This document shows positions 1-5,234 of a DNA stretch of 5,310 bases, piece after piece. The stretch's first letter is position 1. The number at the start of each line of letters is the position of its first letter. The stretch comes from Patescibacteria group bacterium (lineage in GTDB: Bacteria; Patescibacteriota; Patescibacteriia; 2-12-FULL-60-25). Made by a program: the position numbers and the translations under genes. The stretch lies in the NCBI GenBank assembly GCA_018824765.1, contig JAHJFW010000067.1:1-5310 (forward strand), read 5' to 3'. A model generated the notes under the pieces. That model was given only the letters and a program-made list of their open reading frames with translations, had not been told where the DNA came from and did no database searches.

Positions 1-289
1 CAACATCAGCGATCCGGCACATCCGTCCACGCTCGGCACTTTTGAAATCAATGCCGACGTCAACCGCGTGCGTGTTTTGAATAATCTCGTTTTCCTGGCC
101 ACAGCCTCAAGCACGGCTGAATTTATAACTCTGGATGTGACGGATCCGGTAAATCCGGTTGTCTACGGAACATTTAATTTGGCCGCAACAGCTACGGATA
201 TCGCGCTCTCGCAATCCGGCTTTTACGCCTACGTTTCCACTCAAAGCGCAATCGCCGGCCTATACATCCTCCAAGTCGGAACAAAATAA
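1..289 (+). CDS. LVIVD-repeat (beta-propeller type) protein, C-terminal part
   Basis: The reading frame is open from base 2 and enters from the left edge, so only the last 95 residues are seen, ending in TAA at 287-289. Two tandem units share the pattern D-[IV]-x-D-P-x-x-P-x-x-x-G-T-F followed by beta-strand-like stretches: NISDPAHPSTLGTF near residues 1-14 and LDVTDPVNPVVYGTF near residues 43-57. This is the signature of LVIVD repeats, which form beta-propeller-like domains in secreted or surface proteins. The chain stops soon after the last strand (GLYILQVGTK), so this is a natural C-terminus. The prepilin gene follows 12 bases later, which suggests one transcript. I infer that the protein is exported and possibly a pilus-associated adhesin or minor pilin with a globular head, but its N-terminus, which would show a prepilin or signal peptide, is outside the window. 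The in-frame GTG at 68 is an internal codon, not a start. Confidence 0.8.
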   Translation, partial: NISDPAHPSTLGTFEINADVNRVRVLNNLVFLATASSTAEFITLDVTDPVNPVVYGTFNLAATATDIALSQSGFYAYVSTQSAIAGLYILQVGTK

Positions 290-301
290 CGCCAACCGTC
301 T

Positions 302-841
302 ATGCGATATGGAAAAAAATGCGCGGCAAGATGTTTTAGCCGAAAGCCGGCCGGATATACCCTGCTGGAATTTCTGTTGTATATCGGTATTGTCGCGGTC
401 GTGTTGCTGGCGGCGACCAATGTAATTTTCACGACGCTTGAAGGCAAACAAAAACTCCAGGCAGTGGAAGATGTCAATCAAAACAGCCGTTTTGCACTGG
501 AAAAAATCACTCAAGCCATCCGCAATGCCCAATCGGTTACGATTCCGCTAGCCGGCAGCACCAGCACCATTTTGACACTCCAAACCTCATCAACTACAAC
601 CACGCCAACGTCTTTTTTTCTTTCGGGCGGAGTCTTGCGAATCAAGGAAGGCTCATCCCCCACCACCTCGCTCATGGCGGATGAAGTTACTGTCAACGAT
701 TTGCTATTTCAAAACACCGGCGGAACCAGCACACCAGCCTCTATCCGCATCGTATTCAGCGTCAGCTCAACCAACCCCCTGCAAGACCCGAATATAAGTT
801 ACGGAAAAACATTTTACGCCAGCGCGAATGTGAGAAAATGA
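302..841 (+). CDS. PilW-like minor type IV prepilin
   Basis: This is a 179-residue protein with a class III (type IV) prepilin signal. It has a basic leader of 18 residues ending in Gly18, then the mature start YTLLEFLLYIGIV, with Glu at mature position +5 and a hydrophobic helix to about residue 43. Prepilin peptidase would cut after Gly18, and the helix would anchor the subunit in the membrane and then pack in the pilus core. After the helix come an amphipathic stretch (QAVEDVNQNSRFALEKITQAIRNA, about 54-77) and a Ser/Thr-rich beta-type domain, typical of PilW/PilV-like minor pilins that prime pilus assembly. The only cysteines are in the leader. The ATG at 302 gives a normal leader length. 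No clear Shine-Dalgarno site is seen. It lies 12 bases after the LVIVD gene and 3 bases before the next pilin-like gene, so it is almost certainly in an operon. The PilW assignment rests on architecture and order; general prepilin status is firmer. Confidence 0.82.
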   Translation: MRYGKKCAARCFSRKPAGYTLLEFLLYIGIVAVVLLAATNVIFTTLEGKQKLQAVEDVNQNSRFALEKITQAIRNAQSVTIPLAGSTSTILTLQTSSTTTTPTSFFLSGGVLRIKEGSSPTTSLMADEVTVNDLLFQNTGGTSTPASIRIVFSVSSTNPLQDPNISYGKTFYASANVRK

Positions 842-844
842 AGT

Positions 845-1330
845 ATGAAAATCAAATTTACAATTAACAATTTACAATTATCAAATATTCCGACAGTCCG
901 ACATTGGAAATTGAAAATTGGAAATTGGAAATTTTTCCCCCTCAAACCCGGCTTCATCGCCCTTGTCTCCATTCTGATCATTGATGCCATCGCGCTCTTA
1001 ATCGGAGTCGGCTTGGTTTTACGCGCAGTCGGGGAAAATAAAATTTCGCTGTCATCAACCTTCAAACAGCGCGCGGAAATGGCGGCTGGTGCCTGTGCAG
1101 AACATGCGCTGAACCAACTGAAAGAAACTACCGTTTATACCGGTAACGAGCCGCTCTCGGTCGGCTCGGACAATTGCTATATAATGACAGTAACCGGAAT
1201 AAGCAATTCCGACAGAACAGTCCAAACAACGAGTACGGTTTCCGGCTATACGAGCAAAATCAAAATCCAAATAACCAAAGTCAACCCCATCATGATCATC
1301 TCCTCTTGGGAAAACGTAACCGATTTTTAG
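845..1330 (+). CDS. PilX-like minor pilin, N-terminus made of repeat sequence
   Basis: This 161-residue protein has a prepilin-like junction KPG36/FIALVSILIIDAIALLIG and a helix to about residue 60. The residue at mature +5 is Val, not the usual Glu. Lack of Glu5 is known in GspK-type tip pseudopilins, and the GFIALVSILII style resembles PilX-like proteins of Patescibacteria. The head has two cysteines (84 in GACAEHALNQL, 111 in DNCYIM) that could form a disulfide, and it ends in ISSWENVTDF. The ATG at 845 gives a leader of 36 residues, unusually long. Codons 4-30 are encoded by AT-rich repeats also seen between genes here. A TTG at 911 would give a more ordinary 14-residue leader, so the start is uncertain; no ribosome binding site decides it. 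The gene ends in TAG followed directly by TAA. It starts 3 bases after the PilW-like gene and probably shares its transcript. Confidence 0.78.
   Translation: MKIKFTINNLQLSNIPTVRHWKLKIGNWKFFPLKPGFIALVSILIIDAIALLIGVGLVLRAVGENKISLSSTFKQRAEMAAGACAEHALNQLKETTVYTGNEPLSVGSDNCYIMTVTGISNSDRTVQTTSTVSGYTSKIKIQITKVNPIMIISSWENVTDF
855..937 (+). repeat. AT-rich short repeats inside the 5' end of the PilX-like gene
   Basis: Two copies of AATTTACAATTA (855-866 and 869-880) lie 14 bases apart. They are followed by CATTGGAAATTGAAAATTG (902-920) and two further GGAAATT units up to about 935. The 19-base string at 902-920 is identical to the string at 3415-3433 in a non-coding gap, so this is dispersed repeat sequence lying within a coding region. 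Confidence 0.75.
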
Positions 1331-1359
1331 TAATTTTCACATAAAAAAACTAACAGCCA

Positions 1360-1425
1360 GTCATTCCTGCGGAGGCAGGAATCCATCCGTTTTTTCCGAT
1401 GGATCCCAGCCTTCGCTGGGATGAC
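1360..1425 (+). repeat. 66-bp multi-hairpin dispersed element, copy 1
   Basis: The element has two perfect 8-bp hairpins. ATTCCTGC (1363-1370) pairs with GCAGGAAT (1375-1382), and ATCCCAGC (1403-1410) pairs with GCTGGGAT (1415-1422). They are joined by a weaker CCATC/GATGG stem around a T6 run, and the outer ends GTCAT/ATGAC are also complementary. Copy 2 at 5235-5299 is the reverse complement, with about two differences outside the central loop. It fills most of the gap between the PilX-like gene and pilM and ends 9 bases before the pilM ATG, so it would lie in the mRNA. It resembles REP-like or MITE-like palindromic repeats; no transposase is present in the window. Confidence 0.85.
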
Positions 1426-1434
1426 AGAAAAGTT

Positions 1435-2487
1435 ATGAACTTACTTTCCAAACTACTCGGCAAACCACAAGCCTTTGCCCTCGACATTTCCGACACCACC
1501 CTGCAAATAATGGAGATAAGCGGCGGTAACAAAGGCCGCATAACTTCTTTTGCGCATCTTGATATTCCGCCCGGACTTATGGAAAACGGCCGTATTTTAA
1601 ACCAGGAAAAACTGGCTGAAGTGATCAAACGTGCGCTCGCCACGGCCAAACCCCGCCCTCCGCACGAAAAAAAAATCGTCACAGCGATTCCGGAATCGCA
1701 GGTTTTTACCCACCATTTTGCGCTGGATAAAAATATTAAAAAGGAGGAACTGCGCAAAATCGCCCTGCAAAAAGCCGGCGAAACCCTGCCGATCAAACTT
1801 GAAAACTACATTTGGGATATCCAAATTATGAAATACAACAGTGAAAAGCTGGAAGTTTTATTTGCCGCGGCTGAAAAAGAGCTGGTCAAAACCTACAAGC
1901 ACACGCTTTTGCTGGCAGGTGTTGATATTGCGATTCTGGAACCCGAATCATTCGCACTGGCAAGAGCAACGATCAATGCCGCAAAATTACCGCCCGACGC
2001 AATTTATTCGATTCTTGATATGGGCGGACGCAGTACCACGCTCATTTTCATTAACAACAAAGGGTTGCAGCTTTCGAGCAGTATTCCGATTGCCGGCAAT
2101 GCTTTGACCCAAGCGCTGGCAAAATCCAAAAGCATTGCGACAGACGAAGCGTAAAAACTCAAGCGCGAAAAAGGCTTTACAGACCCGCAAACCGCTCCCC
2201 AACTAAATGCGGTTCTCGCTCCCTTATTTGACCAATTCCGCCAAGCTGTTTCTTTTGTGGAAAATAAAACCGGCGGAAAAACCAAAAAAATACTGCTTGC
2301 CGGCGGCTCCAGCACCTTGCCCGGTTTGCCGGAAATTTTAAATAAAACTCTAAACCTTGAAATTTCAGCGGCCAAGCCTCCGTATGAAGTTTCGGGGTAT
2401 AAGCCTTCACAGCTGGCGGTTGTTTCCGGACTGGCTTTAAGGGCGAAAACTTTATCCACAGGACTTAACCTAATAAAACTTGCATAA
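1435..2487 (+). pseudogene. pilM: PilM, actin-like type IV pilus assembly ATPase, with in-frame TAA at codon 240
   Basis: Read through one stop, this frame gives 350 residues, the normal length of PilM, the cytoplasmic FtsA/actin-like protein that binds PilN at the inner face of the pilus machine. Visible parts are the phosphate-1 segment ALDISDTTLQIMEI (15-28), the PilM core IVTAIPESQVF (81-91), EVLFAAAEKEL (140-150) and AILEPESFALARA (166-178), and phosphate-2 SILDMGGRSTTLIF (192-205). After the stop come KLKREKGF and the adenosine motif ILLAGGSSTLPGLPEIL (286-302), ending in LNLIKLA. The TAA at 2152-2154 falls where relatives usually have Glu or a similar polar residue (DEA-x-KLKR), so one base change from GAA or CAA explains it; the frame is not shifted. 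The shortened 239-residue product would lack the adenosine motif. The ATG at 1435 is preferred because the in-frame ATG at 1399 lies inside the hairpin repeat. It could be a true nonsense mutation, a sequence error, or rarely read through. Confidence 0.85.
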
Positions 2488-2490
2488 TTG

Positions 2491-2499
2491 TGTTATTAT
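2491..2499 (+). promoter_or_regulatory. Possible extended -10 promoter for the pilin gene
   Basis: TGTTATTAT matches the extended -10 pattern TGnTATAAT at all but one base, just after the pilM stop and 25 bases before the pilin ATG. No good -35 box is seen 16-18 bases upstream (TAATAA or similar). An own promoter would fit a pilin that must be made in larger amounts than the upstream genes. This is an inference from pattern only. Confidence 0.35.
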
Positions 2500-2524
2500 T
2501 AAGACACTTAATCACTTATTTTTT

Positions 2525-2992
2525 ATGCCCATGCTTAAAGGTATTCGGCGGACGAAAAGTTCAGGCTTCACGCTTATCGAACTTTTACTCGTTATCGCCA
2601 TCATCGCCATCTTGGCGGCAATCGTTATTATTGCAATTAACCCGGCGCGCCAATTGGCGCAGGCTAATAACAGCCAACGCCGGAGCAATATCAACACGGT
2701 TTTGAACGCTGTCAGCCAATATTCCATTGACAACGCCGGCGCTTATCCGGCAACCATTGGAACGACAAGCGCTGAAATCTGCACAACCGGAGCTTCCGAC
2801 TGTACAGGAGGCGTTGATCTGGCTACGCTGACAAATAACGAGCTCTATTTGACAGCCATCCCGACAGATCCGACAGGATCAAGCGCAACAGGTACTGGAT
2901 ACTACATTTTCGTCAGTACCAGTACCAACCCGCGCGTTACGGTTTCAGCTCCAAGTGCTGAACTCGGCGTTACCATTCAGGTTACACGCTAA
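2525..2992 (+). CDS. Major-type type IV pilin (PilA/PilE-like)
   Basis: A 155-residue prepilin with a textbook signal: a short basic leader MPMLKGIRRTKSSG, then FTLIELLLVIAIIAILAAIV with Glu at mature +5. The mature protein begins with Phe, which prepilin peptidase would methylate. The hydrophobic helix runs on to AINPARQLAQANNSQRRSNINTVLNAVSQYSIDN, the typical alpha-1 spine, followed by YPATI and a compact head. Two cysteines (EIC-TTGASD-C) may form a loop disulfide, and PTDPTGSSATGTGYYIFVSTS and VTVSAPSAELG are typical of short pilins and pseudopilins of this style. The ATG at 2525 gives a 14-residue leader; the ATG at 2531 gives 12 and is equally possible. A TTG start at 2480 would overlap pilM and add 15 residues that look like untranslated leader. 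No Shine-Dalgarno site is visible. The gene is followed by a strong terminator, and its place at the end of the pilus block suits the main fibre subunit. Confidence 0.88.
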   Translation: MPMLKGIRRTKSSGFTLIELLLVIAIIAILAAIVIIAINPARQLAQANNSQRRSNINTVLNAVSQYSIDNAGAYPATIGTTSAEICTTGASDCTGGVDLATLTNNELYLTAIPTDPTGSSATGTGYYIFVSTSTNPRVTVSAPSAELGVTIQVTR

Positions 2993-3007
2993 AATTCAAG
3001 CAAATCC

Positions 3008-3040
3008 AAAAAATCGCTCTGGTTATTAAGAGCGCTTTTT
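3008..3040 (+). terminator. Rho-independent terminator after the pilin gene
   Basis: CGCTCT (3015-3020) and AGAGCG (3029-3034) form a perfect 6-bp stem with an 8-base loop, followed by C and five Ts (3036-3040). A run of six As (3008-3013) on the left can pair with the Ts and would serve as a tail on the other strand. It starts 15 bases after the pilin stop codon and ends the pilus block. Confidence 0.8.
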
Positions 3041-3053
3041 GGTACCATTGGTT

Positions 3054-3122
3054 TAGCTTATAGCTTATAGGCTATAGACCGCAGAAGAACTATCCCCCTA
3101 ATAAGCTATCAGCTATAAGCTA
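3054..3122. repeat. AGCTTATAGCT-type inverted repeat
   Basis: TAGCTTATAGCT (3054-3065) is the exact reverse complement of AGCTATAAGCTA (3111-3122). The arms continue inward with one mismatch and four more pairs (TATAG side to CTATC side), leaving a loop of about 34 bases with CCCCC at 3094-3098. Each arm contains partly repeated AGCTTATAG units. It lies between the pilin terminator and the small ORF and looks like a dispersed non-coding repeat; no coding signal is seen in it. Confidence 0.65.
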
Positions 3123-3136
3123 TTTCTTCCCCTCAC

Positions 3137-3304
3137 ATGCCACCAACAGCAGATCAAATTGCACAAATCAAAAACATTTTGCAATTATATAAAACGCACG
3201 TAAAAACCGCGGTTGTGAAGCACAAAACAACGGTCAAAAAAAATTTGTCTGAAATCGACCGCCGCAAAGTCGAAAAAATTCGCCGGCAGCTGCAAAAATA
3301 TTGA
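3137..3304 (+). CDS. Small basic protein, 55 residues, unrecognised
   Basis: The frame ATG (3137) to TGA (3302-3304) encodes 55 residues, MPPTADQIAQIKNILQLYKT at the start and EKIRRQLQKY at the end. There are 10 Lys, 4 Arg and only 4 acidic residues, so it is strongly basic. Two predicted helices (about 5-20 and 38-54) flank a Lys/Thr-rich middle (HVKTAVVKHKTTVKKN). There is no membrane segment, signal peptide or cysteine. I do not recognise a family; binding to nucleic acid or to the ribosome is possible from charge alone and is a guess. Support for a real gene is the clean frame filling the space between a repeat and a hairpin plus terminator, and its soluble, unbiased amino acid make-up. 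Against it are the short length and the lack of a visible ribosome binding site or promoter. Confidence 0.5.
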   Translation: MPPTADQIAQIKNILQLYKTHVKTAVVKHKTTVKKNLSEIDRRKVEKIRRQLQKY

Positions 3305-3316
3305 AACACGATAATA

Positions 3317-3366
3317 TCTAATTCGCGTGAATTAGAAAATAAAAAAGGGTCATGTCCCGTTTTTTT
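3317..3366 (+). terminator. Hairpin plus A-run/T-run terminator between convergent genes
   Basis: TCTAATTC (3317-3324) and GAATTAGA (3329-3336) make a perfect 8-bp stem with loop GCGT. Directly after it, A6-GGG (3341-3349) and CCC-G-T7 (3356-3366) form a second hairpin with a T-tail. The A-run on the other strand gives a matching tail for transcripts arriving from enolase, so it may work in both directions. The first palindrome could also be a processing site or operator; its position after the stop favours a 3'-end role. Confidence 0.65.
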
Positions 3367-3506
3367 ATTAAGCTCAACTTTCTCCATCTCTCATCAGTCA
3401 TTTTCTCTATACGTCATTGGAAATTGAAAATTGAAAATTTTTCTTTCATTCGTCATTAGTCATTCGGATTTCATCATTCCCCTATACCAGCTACTCCCGC
3501 ATATAC
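3367..3506. repeat. Intergenic repeat-derived sequence without a gene
   Basis: This gap holds CATTGGAAATTGAAAATTG (3415-3433, identical to 902-920) and ATTAGTCATTCGGATTTC (3455-3472, same as the copy upstream of the DUF5654-like gene on the other strand). It also has scattered looser copies such as CATCAGTCATT and CGTCATT. It ends at the enolase stop codon. I see no convincing open frame, RNA gene or promoter here. Confidence 0.65.
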
Positions 3507-4769
3507 CTACTTCATCTCATCCTCAATCGCCATCAAACGATTATACTTTTCAACCCTTTCGCTTCTGGACAATGAACCGGTTTTAATATATTCAGCGCCG
3601 CTAGCAACTGCCAAATCGGCAATCGTCGTGTCATTGGTTTCACCACTGCGATGTGAAATAATCACTGCGAATTTTGCCGCTTGCGCCATCAATATGGCAT
3701 CAACCGTCTCGGTCAATGTGCCGATCTGGTTAAATTTTATCAAAATCGCGCTGGCCGCGCGCTCGCGAATGCCGCGCTCCAAACGTTTCACATTGGTCAC
3801 AAAAAAATCGTCGCCAACGATAAGCGACCGCTTTTTCAACAGAGGCATCGCTTTTTTCCACGCGCTCCAATCGTCTTCGGCAAAAGGATCTTCAAGTGAA
3901 ATCAAGGAATAATCCTTTTGCCATTTTTCATAGCGCGCCAACAACTCTTCGGCTGTATATTCTTTTCCGCCCTCGGCTTTAAAACGGTAAACCTTATTTT
4001 TTTTGTCATAAAACTCGCTTGCGGCCACGTCAGTTGCCAAGGCAATATCCTTGCCAGCCTTATAGCCGGCCTTTTTAATTGCCAAGACCAGCAGTTCAAA
4101 GGCGGCTTCGACATTTTTTAAACGCGGCGCAAATCCGCCTTCATCGCCGACCGTAGTCGCAAACCCCTGTTCTTTCAGCAATCTGGCTAACGCATGAAAA
4201 ACTTCGGCTCCAGCGCGCACCCGTTCTTTCAGGCTTTTTTGCCGAGGTAAAATCATGCACTCCTGCACGTCGAGCGACCAACCCGCATGCGCCCCGCCGT
4301 TTAAAACATTCATCATCGGAATCGGCAAACGGGCTTTTTTCGTAAAATCAAAAGACTGCCGCAAAGACTGCCATAACGGCAATTTGCGCTGAACAGCCAA
4401 GGCTTGCGCAATCCCCAAAGACACAGCCAAGGTCGCATTCGCGCCCAAACGCGACTTGTTCGGCGTGCCATCCAGCTCGCAAATAACATGATCGATATCC
4501 TGCTGGCGGCCGGCGTCAATCCCGTGCAGAACCGGCGCAATGCGTTCATTTACGTTTCTGACGGCTTTAAGAACGCCCTTGCCGCCATAACGCTTGCCAC
4601 CATCGCGCAATTCCAAAGCTTCGTGACTGCCGGTTGACGCGCCTGACGGCACCTTTGCTTCGGCGCCGGCCCCTGAAGCCAAAGTTACCCTGCACGCAAC
4701 CGTGGGATTACCGCGCGAATCCAAAATTTCACGGGCCTTAATTGAACGTATCTTTGTCCTGTTTAACAT
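3507..4769 (-). CDS. eno: Enolase (phosphopyruvate hydratase)
   Basis: A complete 420-residue cytoplasmic enolase, slightly shorter than the usual 425-435, which converts 2-phosphoglycerate to phosphoenolpyruvate in lower glycolysis. The N-terminal domain has REILDSRGNPTV (13-24), the mobile loop PSGASTG (41-47), ELRDGG and ELDGTPNKSRLGANA. The barrel domain has MMNVLNGGAHAG with His161, Glu170 in DVQECM, VGDEGGFAP with Glu210, and the magnesium ligands Asp247 (ATDVAASEFY), Glu293 (SLEDPF) and Asp320 (VGDDFFVTN). Catalytic Lys345 (ILIKFNQIGTLTET), the HRSGET loop (373-378) and Lys396 (IKTGSLSRSER) are also present. All catalytic and metal residues are in place, so it should be active. Unusual side positions are Trp164 and Cys171 in HAGWSLDVQECMI, where many enolases have Asn and Phe. 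The ATG at 4769 gives the expected N-terminus; no Shine-Dalgarno site is seen. It ends in TAG, converges on the small ORF, and follows the DUF5654-like gene after 110 bases. Confidence 0.98.
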   Translation of the reverse strand: MLNRTKIRSIKAREILDSRGNPTVACRVTLASGAGAEAKVPSGASTGSHEALELRDGGKRYGGKGVLKAVRNVNERIAPVLHGIDAGRQQDIDHVICELDGTPNKSRLGANATLAVSLGIAQALAVQRKLPLWQSLRQSFDFTKKARLPIPMMNVLNGGAHAGWSLDVQECMILPRQKSLKERVRAGAEVFHALARLLKEQGFATTVGDEGGFAPRLKNVEAAFELLVLAIKKAGYKAGKDIALATDVAASEFYDKKNKVYRFKAEGGKEYTAEELLARYEKWQKDYSLISLEDPFAEDDWSAWKKAMPLLKKRSLIVGDDFFVTNVKRLERGIRERAASAILIKFNQIGTLTETVDAILMAQAAKFAVIISHRSGETNDTTIADLAVASGAEYIKTGSLSRSERVEKYNRLMAIEDEMK

Positions 4770-4774
4770 AAAAG

Positions 4775-4780
4775 TTTATA
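4775..4780 (-). promoter_or_regulatory. Possible -10 box right before the enolase start
   Basis: On the minus strand TATAAA is followed by CTTTT and then the enolase ATG, leaving 5 bases between box and start codon. If used, transcription would begin at or next to the ATG, giving a leaderless mRNA, in keeping with the missing Shine-Dalgarno site. No good -35 box is seen; that position is occupied by the ATTAGTCATT repeat. Confidence 0.25.
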
Positions 4781-4788
4781 TCCGAAAA

Positions 4789-4850
4789 CGAAATTCGAAT
4801 GACTAATTTAGGAAACTTTCCTTCATTAGTCATTGGTAATTAGTCATTCG
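4789..4850. repeat. ATTAGTCATT repeat cluster with 37-bp palindrome
   Basis: Three copies of ATTAGTCATT lie here: 4825-4834, 4839-4848 and, inverted, 4798-4807. The inverted pair surrounds AGGAAA-C-TTTCCT (4810-4822), making a 37-bp palindrome (4798-4834) with 16 of 18 pairs matched. The segment 4789-4810 recurs with one mismatch at 5183-5204. It fills most of the gap between enolase and the DUF5654-like gene and could fold in either transcript direction. Confidence 0.75.
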
Positions 4851-4879
4851 TCATTTTATTATTTTATTCAGCATCTGGT

Positions 4880-5158
4880 TTAGCGCTTATCTTTTTCCAA
4901 AATATTGTTTACTGCCGACAACCTGATACCGACCCAAACCACTATCGCAGTTATCAGCCCCGCGTAAAGAAACTTCGCAATAATGCCCTGCGCCGGTCCG
5001 AAAATTTTCTGAAAAAGCGTCTGCACCGCATCATTCCATGCCAAGGCCGCCACAAATGCAAAAGCCGCAGTCATAAGTTCCAAAGTCTTTTTGATAACCG
5101 ACATCTTGTAACTCTTTCGTTCAGCCGGTGTTTGCTCGATTTTTTCGTTTTTTTGCAT
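4880..5158 (-). CDS. DUF5654-like small two-helix membrane protein
   Basis: A 92-residue protein. A charged N-terminal tail (1-25) is followed by a first hydrophobic helix, LELMTAAFAFVAALAWNDAV (26-45), a short loop with FGPAQG, and a second helix, IIAKFLYAGLITAIVVWVGI (59-78). A charged tail ending KDKR closes the chain. The AFAFVAALAWNDAVQTLF segment and the F-x-Y-A second helix match my memory of DUF5654, a family of uncharacterised small inner-membrane proteins in archaea and candidate phyla; the function is unknown. The ATG at 5158 is taken as the start, but Met19 (MSVIKKTLELM) would also leave both helices intact. No Shine-Dalgarno site is visible. It lies on the same strand as enolase and upstream of it, but the 110-base repeat-filled gap makes a shared transcript uncertain and no functional link is implied. 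Confidence 0.8.
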   Translation of the reverse strand: MQKNEKIEQTPAERKSYKMSVIKKTLELMTAAFAFVAALAWNDAVQTLFQKIFGPAQGIIAKFLYAGLITAIVVWVGIRLSAVNNILEKDKR

Positions 5159-5234
5159 ATTATTTTAGTAAAATCCGAATTACGAAATCCGAATGACTAA
5201 TTTATTGACCTTCGCAAATCAAGTGAACATTCCC
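5159..5234. repeat. Upstream gap with ATTAGTCATT-type repeat
   Basis: Bases 5183-5204 match 4789-4810 with one mismatch, in the same orientation. On the minus strand this copy ends 24 bases before the DUF5654-like ATG (19 bases in the enolase case). An adjacent CCGAATTACGAAATCCGAA stretch (5175-5193) is built of related GAATT/GAAAT units. Any promoter of the DUF5654-like gene must lie here, but only a weak TAAAAT is visible close to the start. Confidence 0.6.

Noticed and set aside
1363..1395. Hairpin plus T6 as a terminator between the PilX-like gene and pilM
   Set aside because: The T-run is 7 bases away from the stem and belongs to the central loop of the dispersed element; copy 2 does not keep a pure T-run.
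1350..1796. Minus-strand 148-residue frame over the repeat and pilM
   Set aside because: Its C-terminal end is encoded by the hairpin repeat and the rest is a shadow of pilM, which is clearly the coding strand.
2152..2154. Alternative genetic code with TAA as a sense codon
   Set aside because: TAA ends the LVIVD, pilin and DUF5654-like frames where their families normally end. Known code changes in candidate phyla affect TGA, and TGA ends the PilW-like gene here.
2004..2459. Minus-strand 151-residue frame opposite pilM
   Set aside because: It is a shadow of the 3' half of pilM; the plus strand carries recognisable PilM motifs before and after the stop.
2257..2487. Separate gene starting at GTG 2257
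   Set aside because: It is the same frame as pilM and encodes its C-terminal adenosine-motif region; PilM similarity extends upstream of this GTG to the TAA.
2480..2524. Longer pilin from TTG 2480
   Set aside because: The extra 15 residues do not resemble a prepilin leader and overlap both the pilM stop and a possible promoter; ATG 2525 or 2531 gives a normal leader.
3154..3387. Minus-strand 77-residue frame with hydrophobic C-terminal half
   Set aside because: It runs through the terminator hairpin and overlaps the plus-strand small frame, which has a more natural composition; no family is recognised.
3628..4637. Several plus-strand frames within enolase
   Set aside because: The minus strand encodes a full enolase with all catalytic residues; these are antisense shadows.
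4789..5204. CRISPR-like array from the repeated ATTAGTCATT units
   Set aside because: Units are about 10 bases, irregularly spaced, in both orientations and partly nested, with no spacers of even length and no cas genes.
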